A stretch of DNA of 64,000 bases from Pythium myriotylum. Lineage: Eukaryota > Oomycota > Peronosporomycetes > Pythiales > Pythiaceae. Position numbers and translations under genes: made by a program. Under the pieces are notes generated by a model. It saw only the letters and a list, made by a program, of their open reading frames with translations, was not told where the DNA came from and did no database searches. Shown piece after piece: positions 45,005 to 53,875 of this stretch. Position 1 is the stretch's first letter. Each line of letters begins with the position of its first letter. Location: positions 1,550,001 through 1,614,000 of the forward strand of contig JALJCQ010000017.1 of the NCBI GenBank assembly GCA_023091665.1, written 5' to 3'.

Positions 45005-46325
45005 GGTTATGAGCCCAAGTACCATGACGGACAAGACAAAGACTCTCGTTGACAAGTTCCGTGGCGACAACTACGCTTCGTGGGCACGCTACATGCGAGG
45101 CGTGTTCCTAACCAAGTCGGTGTGGAATGTCGTGAACATCAACGAGACGCCGACGTTCTCGGACCCGCGGATCAAGGACGAGTACATCAGGACCAACAAC
45201 ATCGCGTTCGGCCTGATGCTCCTCCATATCGACGCGGAGTACCACCACATCGTCGACGACTGTGAAGAAGCTCATGTGGCATGGAAGCGACTCCGTTCGT
45301 TGTACGAAGGGTCGCAGAAGGCGGGTCGAATCTACTTGAAGCGTCAGCTCTTTAGTATGGAGATGAAGGAAGGCGCGAATGTGTTGCATCACTGCAACGA
45401 GATCCTCAACATCCACGCCAAGCTTGTGGCCATCGGCGCGAAGATGGAGGACGAAGATGTGGCAATTTGTCTGCTGCGCAGTTTGCCTAAGAGCTATGAG
45501 AACGTGGTTCTGCACATCGAGATGAGCAATGCCGACTTGAGAACTAAAGAAGTGATCAAGGCTCTCACGAACGAGCACGTGAAGCGTGCCGGCGAGATGA
45601 AGACTGCAGCCACCAAGCTCGACGACCAAGCCAAGGCGTTTGTGTCGGAGCAAGATACTCGTGTATGCTCGCACTGCGGCAAGACTGGTCACTTAGTTGA
45701 CCGTTGTTGGGCCAAGAACAAGCAAGAAGGTCGCAAATTCGGCGGTGGTCGCTTTGGCGGAAAACGCGCGAACCACGTACAACGCGACTATGAAGAAGAC
45801 GATGACGCCATCGCCTTCGCTGTATCAATGGAGGCCAGTATAGCGCCGGACACTTCCATGATTGGGAAGTGGGCGATTGACAGTGATGCCACGCACCATG
45901 TCTGTAACGACCGCTCGATGTTTGCCAGTTTGGCTGAGGGCGACCACGATGAACTTGTGGTCGCGGAAGGAACGAAGACCAAGATCCTCGGCGTTGGCAC
46001 AGTGCACGAGCGCGCTATCATTCACGGCGGACAAGTTCGTGACCTCGAACTCCGCGACGTATTATACGTACCAGGAATCAGGAAGAATCTGCTTTCAATC
46101 CCGCAGATCAACAAGTCAGGCAAGTTTCGCGTTGTCTTCGAAGGGCCTGCAATGAGCGTATTCGACAAAAGGTCGCGGAAGGTCGTCGCGACTGCTCAAC
46201 TTGCGTTCGGGTTGTTTTGGCTCCGCTCATTCCCGCGCGCCACTTCGCCTTCAGCTTTGACAATCTCGGCGGACCGCGCAATCTCGATCCTGCACGAGCG
46301 CATGGGTCATGCATCGACTCCGTTG
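44650..46325 (+). mobile_element. CopB tandem unit B6 (LTR-gag-protease)
   Basis: Third consecutive 1676-bp unit, ending at CGTTG immediately before the 5' LTR of the complete element B7. Confidence 0.88.
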
Positions 46326-46526
46326 TATTATGGGTACAATGTGTCACAACATCTTGAAGTTGAAGTTCAAGTTGTGGAAGATTCAACTGTAGAAAATTCT
46401 CATGTGGAAGATTCCCATGTAGAAAATTCTCAGGTGGAAAGTTCTCCATCTAGTTCTGGGTTGAACCCAGTTCAACCCATCAACCTTGTTGAAGTACCCA
46501 CGAAGTGTGTATACCTCTGCATATGA
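45009..46526 (+). CDS. CopB gag-protease ending in LTR (B6)
   Basis: 505 codons, no residue differences from B4 and B5 seen by eye. Absence of any decay argues that the array formed recently or is being homogenised; collapse or expansion by the assembler is the alternative. Confidence 0.82.
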   Translation: MSPSTMTDKTKTLVDKFRGDNYASWARYMRGVFLTKSVWNVVNINETPTFSDPRIKDEYIRTNNIAFGLMLLHIDAEYHHIVDDCEEAHVAWKRLRSLYEGSQKAGRIYLKRQLFSMEMKEGANVLHHCNEILNIHAKLVAIGAKMEDEDVAICLLRSLPKSYENVVLHIEMSNADLRTKEVIKALTNEHVKRAGEMKTAATKLDDQAKAFVSEQDTRVCSHCGKTGHLVDRCWAKNKQEGRKFGGGRFGGKRANHVQRDYEEDDDAIAFAVSMEASIAPDTSMIGKWAIDSDATHHVCNDRSMFASLAEGDHDELVVAEGTKTKILGVGTVHERAIIHGGQVRDLELRDVLYVPGIRKNLLSIPQINKSGKFRVVFEGPAMSVFDKRSRKVVATAQLAFGLFWLRSFPRATSPSALTISADRAISILHERMGHASTPLYYGYNVSQHLEVEVQVVEDSTVENSHVEDSHVENSQVESSPSSSGLNPVQPINLVEVPTKCVYLCI

Positions 46527-46680
46527 TTACGATAGGTAGGACATGCATATGTTTATGGTAGCGTAGGACACAAGACGGCTTAGAGGTAGCGACAGCGAAC
46601 TAAGTCCCGATCAATTCACTCTGCATTTTGCCAAGCTTCAGTCAAGTCCACTCCTCTTCTCGACTTCGTGACCTTTAATA
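46326..46680 (+). repeat. CopB LTR, 355 bp (5' LTR of B7)
   Basis: TATTA...TAATA; matches the 3' LTR at 50673 by eye. Confidence 0.95.
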
Positions 46681-46695
46681 GGTTATGAGCCCAAG
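46681..46695 (+). other. Primer binding site (half-tRNA initiator Met), CopB B7
   Basis: GGTTATGAGCCCAAG directly after the LTR, the same sequence as in CopA and complementary to the initiator tRNA-Met anticodon arm. Its ATG (46685) opens the polyprotein. Confidence 0.85.
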
Positions 46696-49600
46696 TACCA
46701 TGACGGACAAGACAAAGACTCTCGTTGACAAGTTCCGTGGCGACAACTACGCTTCGTGGGCACGCTACATGCGAGGCGTGTTCCTAACCAAGTCGGTGTG
46801 GAATGTCGTGAACATCAACGAGACGCCGACGTTCTCGGACCCGCGGATCAAGGACGAGTACATCAGGACCAACAACATCGCGTTCGGCCTGATGCTCCTC
46901 CATATCGACGCGGAGTACCACCACATCGTCGACGACTGTGAAGAAGCTCATGTGGCATGGAAGCGACTCCGTTCGTTGTACGAAGGGTCGCAGAAGGCGG
47001 GTCGAATCTACTTGAAGCGTCAGCTCTTTAGTATGGAGATGAAGGAAGGCGCGAATGTGTTGCATCACTGCAACGAGATCCTCAACATCCACGCCAAGCT
47101 TGTGGCCATCGGCGCGAAGATGGAGGACGAAGATGTGGCAATTTGTCTGCTGCGCAGTTTGCCTAAGAGCTATGAGAACGTGGTTCTGCACATCGAGATG
47201 AGCAATGCCGACTTGAGAACTAAAGAAGTGATCAAGGCTCTCACGAACGAGCACGTGAAGCGTGCCGGCGAGATGAAGACTGCAGCCACCAAGCTCGACG
47301 ACCAAGCCAAGGCGTTTGTGTCGGAGCAAGATACTCGTGTATGCTCGCACTGCGGCAAGACTGGTCACTTAGTTGACCGTTGTTGGGCCAAGAACAAGCA
47401 AGAAGGTCGCAAATTCGGCGGTGGTCGCTTTGGCGGAAAACGCGCGAACCACGTACAACGCGACTATGAAGAAGACGATGACGCCATCGCCTTCGCTGTA
47501 TCAATGGAGGCCAGTATAGCGCCGGACACTTCCATGATTGGGAAGTGGGCGATTGACAGTGATGCCACGCACCATGTCTGTAACGACCGCTCGATGTTTG
47601 CCAGTTTGGCTGAGGGCGACCACGATGAACTTGTGGTCGCGGAAGGAACGAAGACCAAGATCCTCGGCGTTGGCACAGTGCACGAGCGCGCTATCATTCA
47701 CGGCGGACAAGTTCGTGACCTCGAACTCCGCGACGTATTATACGTACCAGGAATCAGGAAGAATCTGCTTTCAATCCCGCAGATCAACAAGTCAGGCAAG
47801 TTTCGCGTTGTCTTCGAAGGGCCTGCAATGAGCGTATTCGACAAAAGGTCGCGGAAGGTCGTCGCGACTGCTCAACTTGCGTTCGGGTTGTTTTGGCTCC
47901 GCTCATTCCCGCGCGCCACTTCGCCTTCAGCTTTGACAATCTCGGCGGACCGCGCAATCTCGATCCTGCACGAGCGCATGGGTCATGCATCGACTCCGTT
48001 GTTGCGCTTGTTGCTCGACAAGTCAATGGTGAAGGACGCGGATCTGCCTACGAGCACCAAAGCTACACCGATGTGCCAAGGGTGCCAGCAAGGCAAAATG
48101 GTCCAGAAGCCATTCAAGTCCAACACCGAGAAGCGCAAGTTTCAACCGTTCGAACTCATCCATCTCGACCTTTGTGGCCCGATGGAGGTCGACAGCATCG
48201 GCGGCAGCAAGTATTTGCTCCTGATCGTGGACGAATCCAGTGGTTTGATGCACGGTTCATGCATTGCGTCCAAGTCAGACTGCAGTGCACTGATCATCAA
48301 ATTCATCAAGCAAGTCAGCAACCAGTTTGATCGCCGTGTCAAGTTTGTACGTCACGACGGAGCCAAGGAATTTGCTACGAGTGCAATCAAGGCGTTCTAT
48401 GCTGACCAAGGCATCGAGCAGCAAGTCACTGTGCCATACGCGCACCAAACCAACAGTACGGCCGAGCGCAACATCCGAAGTATCGTCACGATGGGTCGCA
48501 GCATGCTCCATCATGCTGGTTTGGACAAAATCTTCTGGGCAGAAGCAGCAATGACCGCGATCTACATCAAGAATCGCTTGCCATCACCGAAGTCCAACGA
48601 CAAGACACCGTATGAACTGGTCTACGGTGAGAAACCTAGCATCAAGCACATGCGCGTCTTCGGCTGTCTCGCGTTCGTACTCACACCAAGTGAGATGCGC
48701 AAGAAGTGGGATGCCAAGTCTCGCCCTGGCCTATTCGTCGGTTATCAAGAGTCATCAAAAGCGTATCGGATCTTCGACATTGAAGCTAACAAGATCGTCA
48801 TCAGTCGCGATGTCAATTTCGACGAGACCAAGCCCGGCGGCTGGTACCTCGAAAACACTACATCAGGCATGGACGACTTGCTGGAACGACTCGATGACAT
48901 CGACAACGAAGGTGGTCTCAACTTGGCCAATTTCAAGTACAGTGGCAAACGCCGCTCAGGTGCCCCACAACCAGTTGAACCAATGCAATCCGACGCAGAC
49001 GATGAAGCAAGCGGTTCGGAAAGTGTTCGAAGATCAACCAGACGACGAATGTCCCCAGTCGAGTGGTGGCGTGCAAGTGCGAACCTGACAGAGACCAGCG
49101 ATTTCACTGAACCAAGCACGTATGAAGAGGCCGTCAGTGGCCCAGATCAAGAACACTGGAAGCGTGCGATTACCGCCGAGTTACGATCTATGCAAGAACG
49201 AGAAGTGTTCTCACCAGCCAAGCTTCCAAACGGCGAACGAGCGATCGACGCCAAGTGGGTGTTCAAGATCAAAAGACGTGCCGATGGTTCGATCGACAAG
49301 TACAAGGCTCGACTTGTGGCTCGAGGATTCAAGCAGAAGTACGGTATCGACTACACCGAGACGTTTGCACCAGTATTCAAGTACACGACTCTTCGCATGA
49401 TGATTGCACTAGCAAAGTCATTCGGTTGGCCTGTTGAGCAACTCGACGTCGTAACTGCTTTCCTTTATGGCGTGATGAAGGAACAAGTATTCATCCGGAC
49501 TCCCGAAGGCATGGAACTCGAGCGAGGCTACGACTGTCTCAAGCTACTCAAGTCCATCTACGGACTAAAACAGGCGTCTCGGGTCTGGAACGAAACCTTC

Positions 49601-50665
49601 GACGAGTACGTACGATCGATCGGCTTCAACGCATCCAAGTCCGATCCGTGTCTGTACATCAAGTGTATCGATGGCCAGTGTGTGCTCCTACTCGTCTACG
49701 TTGACGATGTGATCATTACTGGAAGTTCGCCTGACCTGATCACGGACGTGAAGTCACAACTCAAGACGCGATTCGAGATGACCGACAATGGTCCATGCAA
49801 GTTTGTCCTCGGCATCGAACTCGTCGACAATGCAGATGGTTCGGTTACTCTGTGCCAGCGCCGTTACATCAGTGACATCTTAAAGCGCTTCAACATGGAA
49901 GACTGCAAGCCGGTAGCAAGCCCAGTTGACGTCAGTGCCAAGCTCACCACGACGAATGAAGACGATGTGCCGGTCACCAATGCCCCATACCGCGAGGCAG
50001 TTGGTGCACTGATGCATGTAATGTGTGCCACTCGACCTGACATTGCATTCGCCGTGGGAATGGTCTCGCGATTCATGGAAGCGCCCCATGAAGTCCATTG
50101 GATTGCCGTCAAGCGCATCTTCCGTTACCTCCAAGGCACCAAGTCGCACGGGATTCGATTCACCACAGACCCGGACATGAAGTTTGCTGGCTACTCCGAT
50201 GCCGATTGGGCCGGTGACATATCAGACCGCAAGTCAACATCCGGCTACGTGTTTACACTTGCCGGCGGACCCATTAGCTGGGGATCCAAGAAGCAATCAA
50301 GTGTCTCCCTATCTACAAGCGAAGCCGAGTACATCGCATTGAGTCTCGCAATTCAAGAGGGCAAGTGGGTCCATCGCCTACTGTGTGAAGCATTGGACGC
50401 TGCACAAGTCCCAAGTCCGAAGTTGGTGATTCTTGAAGACAACCAGTCATGCATCAAGATGACCAAGAACCCAGTAAACCATGGTCGTGCCAAGCACATC
50501 GACATCAAATACCACCACATTCGTGATGAAGTCAAGTCCGGGGAAGTCGAAGTAAAGTACTGCCCAAGCTCAACCATGAACGCCGACTTGCTCACGAAGG
50601 GTCTACCCGGTCCCCGTCACCAAGAGCTCACTCAAGCCCTCGGAATTCAAGGCTGTGACCATTGA
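46685..50665 (+). CDS. CopB Gag-Pol polyprotein, intact (B7)
   Basis: 1326 residues. Gag is about 1-215. The CCHC knuckle is C220, C223, H228, C233. The protease motif at 291-294 is D-S-D-A, where copia-type proteases have D-S/T-G-A, so the conserved glycine is replaced by Asp in every CopB copy. Integrase has H429, H434, C464, C467 and catalytic D495, D558, E594 (DD35E). IN C-terminus and linker follow. RT has WVFKIKRR, DVVTAFLYG and YVDD at 1005-1008. RNase H has SDADW with D1172, then STSEAEYIAL and EDNQSCIKM. The stop TGA overlaps the polypurine tract before the 3' LTR. The first Met lies in the primer site; MTDKTK five residues on may be the real start. RT and RNase H are clearly related to CopA but well diverged, and codon third positions look less G/C-rich than in CopA. 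Confidence 0.93.
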   Translation: MSPSTMTDKTKTLVDKFRGDNYASWARYMRGVFLTKSVWNVVNINETPTFSDPRIKDEYIRTNNIAFGLMLLHIDAEYHHIVDDCEEAHVAWKRLRSLYEGSQKAGRIYLKRQLFSMEMKEGANVLHHCNEILNIHAKLVAIGAKMEDEDVAICLLRSLPKSYENVVLHIEMSNADLRTKEVIKALTNEHVKRAGEMKTAATKLDDQAKAFVSEQDTRVCSHCGKTGHLVDRCWAKNKQEGRKFGGGRFGGKRANHVQRDYEEDDDAIAFAVSMEASIAPDTSMIGKWAIDSDATHHVCNDRSMFASLAEGDHDELVVAEGTKTKILGVGTVHERAIIHGGQVRDLELRDVLYVPGIRKNLLSIPQINKSGKFRVVFEGPAMSVFDKRSRKVVATAQLAFGLFWLRSFPRATSPSALTISADRAISILHERMGHASTPLLRLLLDKSMVKDADLPTSTKATPMCQGCQQGKMVQKPFKSNTEKRKFQPFELIHLDLCGPMEVDSIGGSKYLLLIVDESSGLMHGSCIASKSDCSALIIKFIKQVSNQFDRRVKFVRHDGAKEFATSAIKAFYADQGIEQQVTVPYAHQTNSTAERNIRSIVTMGRSMLHHAGLDKIFWAEAAMTAIYIKNRLPSPKSNDKTPYELVYGEKPSIKHMRVFGCLAFVLTPSEMRKKWDAKSRPGLFVGYQESSKAYRIFDIEANKIVISRDVNFDETKPGGWYLENTTSGMDDLLERLDDIDNEGGLNLANFKYSGKRRSGAPQPVEPMQSDADDEASGSESVRRSTRRRMSPVEWWRASANLTETSDFTEPSTYEEAVSGPDQEHWKRAITAELRSMQEREVFSPAKLPNGERAIDAKWVFKIKRRADGSIDKYKARLVARGFKQKYGIDYTETFAPVFKYTTLRMMIALAKSFGWPVEQLDVVTAFLYGVMKEQVFIRTPEGMELERGYDCLKLLKSIYGLKQASRVWNETFDEYVRSIGFNASKSDPCLYIKCIDGQCVLLLVYVDDVIITGSSPDLITDVKSQLKTRFEMTDNGPCKFVLGIELVDNADGSVTLCQRRYISDILKRFNMEDCKPVASPVDVSAKLTTTNEDDVPVTNAPYREAVGALMHVMCATRPDIAFAVGMVSRFMEAPHEVHWIAVKRIFRYLQGTKSHGIRFTTDPDMKFAGYSDADWAGDISDRKSTSGYVFTLAGGPISWGSKKQSSVSLSTSEAEYIALSLAIQEGKWVHRLLCEALDAAQVPSPKLVILEDNQSCIKMTKNPVNHGRAKHIDIKYHHIRDEVKSGEVEVKYCPSSTMNADLLTKGLPGPRHQELTQALGIQGCDH

Positions 50666-50672
50666 GGGGGGC
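50663..50672 (+). other. CopB polypurine tract
   Basis: TGAGGGGGGC immediately upstream of the 3' LTR; expected primer for plus-strand DNA synthesis. It includes the polyprotein stop codon. Confidence 0.75.
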
Positions 50673-50723
50673 TATTATGGGTACAATGTGTCACAACATC
50701 TTGAAGTTGAAGTTCAAGTTGTG

Positions 50724-50791
50724 GAAGATTCAACTGTAGAAAATTCTCATGTGGAAGATTCCCATGTAGAAAATTCTCAGGTGGAAAGTTC
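50724..50791. promoter_or_regulatory. Five-fold GAAnnTTC array in CopB LTR (heat-shock-element-like)
   Basis: GAAGATTC, GAAAATTC, GAAGATTC, GAAAATTC and GAAAGTTC start at 50724, 50739, 50754, 50769 and 50784, exactly 15 bp apart. GAAnnTTC is the inverted pentamer pair recognised by heat-shock factors, and 15 bp keeps the 5-bp pentamer register. HSF binding is inference. Confidence 0.5.
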
Positions 50792-50804
50792 TCCATCTAG
50801 TTCT

Positions 50805-50825
50805 GGGTTGAACCCAGTTCAACCC
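50805..50825. promoter_or_regulatory. Overlapping palindromes in CopB LTR
   Basis: GGGTTGAAC and GTTCAACCC are perfect 9-bp inverted arms three bases apart, overlapping a second palindrome CTGGGTTGAACCCAG. Possible dimer-binding site or RNA hairpin; function unknown. Confidence 0.45.
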
Positions 50826-50961
50826 ATCAACCTTGTTGAAGTACCCACGAAGTGTGTATACCTCTGCATATGATTACGATAGGTAGGACATGCATATGTT
50901 TATGGTAGCGTAGGACACAAGACGGCTTAGAGGTAGCGACAGCGAACTAAGTCCCGATCAA

Positions 50962-50976
50962 TTCACTCTGCATTTT
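50962..50976 (+). promoter_or_regulatory. Initiator-like core promoter motif in CopB LTR
   Basis: TTCACTCTGCATTTT fits the oomycete initiator plus flanking element (consensus remembered as GCTCATTYYNCAWTTT) at nearly all positions. A start here would leave about 60 nt of R-U5 before the LTR end. Confidence 0.45.
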
Positions 50977-51027
50977 GCCAAGCTTCAGTCAAGTCCACTC
51001 CTCTTCTCGACTTCGTGACCTTTAATA

Positions 51028-53513
51028 CGTTGTTGCGCTTGTTGCTCGACAAGTCAATGGTGAAGGACGCGGATCTGCCTACGAGCACCAAAGCTACACC
51101 GATGTGCCAAGGGTGCCAGCAAGGCAAAATGGTCCAGAAGCCATTCAAGTCCAACACCGAGAAGCGCAAGTTTCAACCGTTCGAACTCATCCATCTCGAC
51201 CTTTGTGGCCCGATGGAGGTCGACAGCATCGGCGGCAGCAAGTATTTGCTCCTGATCGTGGACGAATCCAGTGGTTTGATGCACGGTTCATGCATTGCGT
51301 CCAAGTCAGACTGCAGTGCACTAATCATCAAATTCATCAAGCAAGTCAGCAACCAGTTTGATCGCCGTGTCAAGTTTGTACGTCACGACGGAGCCAAGGA
51401 ATTTGCTACGAGTGCAATCAAGGCGTTCTATGCTGACCAAGGCATCGAGCAGCAAGTCACTGTGCCATACGCGCACCAAACCAACAGTACGGCCGAGCGC
51501 AACATCCGAAGTATCGTCACGATGGGTCGCAGCATGCTCCATCATGCTGGTTTGGACAAAATCTTCTGGGCAGAAGCAGCAATGACCGCGATCTACATCA
51601 AGAATCGCTTGCCATCACCGAAGTCCAACGACAAGACACCGTATGAACTGGTCTACGGTGAGAAACCTAGCATCAAGCACATGCGCGTCTTCGGCTGTCT
51701 CGCGTTCGTACTCACACCAAGTGAGATGCGCAAGAAGTGGGATGCCAAGTCTCGCCCTGGCCTATTCGTCGGTTATCAAGAGTCATCAAAAGCGTATCGG
51801 ATCTTCGACATTGAAGCTAACAAGATCGTCATCAGTCGCGATGTCAATTTCGACGAGACCAAGCCCGGCGGCTGGTACCTCGAAAACACTACATCAGGCA
51901 TGGACGACTTGCTGGAACGACTCGATGACATCGACAACGAAGGTGGTCTCAACTTGGCCAATTTCAAGTACAGTGGCAAACGCCGCTCAGGTGCCCCACA
52001 ACCAGTTGAACCAATGCAATCCGACGCAGACGATGAAGCAAGCGGTTCGGAAAGTGTTCGAAGATCAACCCGACGACGAATGTCCCCAGTCGAGTGGTGG
52101 CGTGCAAGTGCGAACCTGACAGAGACCAGCGATTTCACTGAACCAAGCACGTATGAAGAGGCCGTCAGTGGCCCAGATCAAGAACACTGGAAGCGTGCGA
52201 TTACCGCCGAGTTACGATCTATGCAAGAACGAGAAGTGTTCTCACCAGCCAAGCTTCCAAACGGCGAACGAGCGATCGACGCCAAGTGGGTGTTCAAGAT
52301 CAAAAGACGTGCCGATGGTTCGATCGACAAGTACAAGGCTCGACTTGTGGCTCGAGGATTCAAGCAGAAGTACGGTATCGACTACACCGAGACGTTTGCA
52401 CCAGTATTCAAGTACACGACTCTTCGCATGATGATTGCACTAGCAAAGTCATTCGGTTGGCCTGTTGAGCAACTCGACGTCGTAACTGCTTTCCTTTATG
52501 GCGTGATGAAGGAACAAGTATTCATCCGGACTCCCGAAGGCATGGAACTCGAGCGAGGCTACGACTGTCTCAAGCTACTCAAGTCCATCTACGGACTAAA
52601 ACAGGCGTCTCGGGTCTGGAACGAAACCTTCGACGAGTACGTACGATCGATCGGCTTCAACGCATCCAAGTCCGATCCGTGTCTGTACATCAAGTGTATC
52701 GATGGCCAGTGTGTGCTCCTACTCGTCTACGTTGACGATGTGATCATTACTGGAAGTTCGCCTGACCTGATCACGGACGTGAAGTCACAACTCAAGACGC
52801 GATTCGAGATGACCGACAATGGTCCATGCAAGTTTGTCCTCGGCATCGAACTCGTCGACAATGCAGATGGTTCGGTTACTCTGTGCCAGCGCCGTTACAT
52901 CAGTGACATCTTAAAGCGCTTCAACATGGAAGACTGCAAGCCGGTAGCAAGCCCAGTTGACGTCAGTGCCAAGCTCACCACGACGAATGAAGACGATGTG
53001 CTGGTCACCAATGCCCCATACCGCGAGGCAGTTGGTGCACTGATGCATGTAATGTGTGCCACTCGACCTGACATTGCATTCGCCGTGGGAATGGTCTCGC
53101 GATTCATGGAAGCGCCCCATGAAGTCCATTGGATTGCCGTCAAGCGCATCTTCCGTTACCTCCAAGGCACCAAGTCGCACGGGATTCGATTCACCACAGA
53201 CCCGGACATGAAGTTTGCTGGCTACTCCGATGCCGATTGGGCCGGTGACATATCAGACCGCAAGTCAACATCCGGCTACGTGTTTACACTTGCCGGCGGA
53301 CCCATTAGCTGGGGATCCAAGAAGCAATCAAGTGTCTCCCTATCTACAAGCGAAGCCGAGTACATCGCATTGAGTCTCGCAATTCAAGAGGGCAAGTGGG
53401 TCCATCGCCTACTGTGTGAAGCATTGGACGCTGCACAAGTCCCAAGTCCGAAGTTGGTGATTCTTGAAGACAACCAGTCATGCATCAAGATGACCAAGAA
53501 CCCAGTAAACCAT
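51028..53513 (+). pseudogene. CopB integrase-RT-RNase H (B4, 3' part), truncated
   Basis: Continues the B4 polyprotein after the insertion: LLRLLLDKSMVKDADL, CQGCQQGK, integrase D/D/E (LDLCGPME, RHDGAKEF, STAERNIRS), RT YVDDVIITGSS, RNase H to TKNPVNH. There it is cut by the - strand LTR of B8 before the final HIDIKYHH region. No internal stop. A Pro-to-Leu change (DDVLVTNAP) distinguishes it from B7. Confidence 0.86.
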
Positions 53514-53868
53514 TATTAAAGGTCACGAAGTCGAGAAGAGGAGTGGACTTGACTGAAGCTTGGCAAAATGCAGAGTGAATTGATCGGGACTTAGTTCGCT
53601 GTCGCTACCTCTAAGCCGTCTTGTGTCCTACGCTACCATAAACATATGCATGTCCTACCTATCGTAATCATATGCAGAGGTATACACACTTCGTGGGTAC
53701 TTCAACAAGGTTGATGGGTTGAACTGGGTTCAACCCAGAACTAGATGGAGAACTTTCCACCTGAGAATTTTCTACATGGGAATCTTCCACATGAGAATTT
53801 TCTACAGTTGAATCTTCCACAACTTGAACTTCAACTTCAAGATGTTGTGACACATTGTACCCATAATA
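53514..53868 (-). repeat. CopB LTR, 355 bp (3' LTR of B8)
   Basis: Reverse-complement TATTATGGG...TTTAATA; has CAAGGTT where the partner has CAAAGTT. Confidence 0.94.
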
Positions 53869-53875
53869 GCCCCCC

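Larger units (their letters stand above)
46326..51027 (+). mobile_element. CopB copy B7, full length (4702 bp), intact
   Basis: Two apparently identical 355-bp LTRs, primer site, one unbroken polyprotein frame, polypurine tract GAGGGGGG and target duplication CGTTG. B8 without its inserted CopA and extra target copy is also 4702 bp, confirming the family length. Confidence 0.94.
50673..51027 (+). repeat. CopB LTR, 355 bp (3' LTR of B7)
   Basis: TATTATGGG...CTTTAATA followed by CGTTG. Aligns with CopA LTRs over most of its length but has different termini. Confidence 0.95.
46321..51032. other. Target-site duplication CGTTG around B7
   Basis: CGTTG at 46321-46325 and 51028-51032. In the uninterrupted B7 gene the same bases occur once, in codons for Thr-Pro-Leu-Leu, so the duplication defines the CopB ends as TATTA...TAATA to the base. 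Confidence 0.92.
41298..53513 (+). mobile_element. CopB copy B4 (outer host), split at CGTTG
   Basis: 5' part 41298-42973 (LTR, gag, protease, part of the pre-integrase domain) and 3' part 51028-53513 (integrase to most of RNase H). They are separated by B5, B6 and B7. CGTTG precedes each inserted LTR and follows the last one at 51028. The 3' end of B4 (after AACCAT, near the end of RNase H) is missing where a - strand CopB LTR begins. Confidence 0.88.

Noticed and set aside
38008..46325. Regularly spaced identical repeats (1.7-kb periods) as a possible CRISPR or satellite array
   Set aside because: The repeats are whole LTR-gag or RT-RNase H units with coding content. There are no short repeat-spacer alternations.
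50655..50873. A small gene in the CopB LTR (MTIEGGYYGYNVSQHLEVEV...)
   Set aside because: The frame exists in every CopB LTR, but its repeated VE[DNS]S residues simply reflect the 15-bp regulatory-like repeat. There is no independent evidence of translation, except as a tail on the truncated gag-protease frames.
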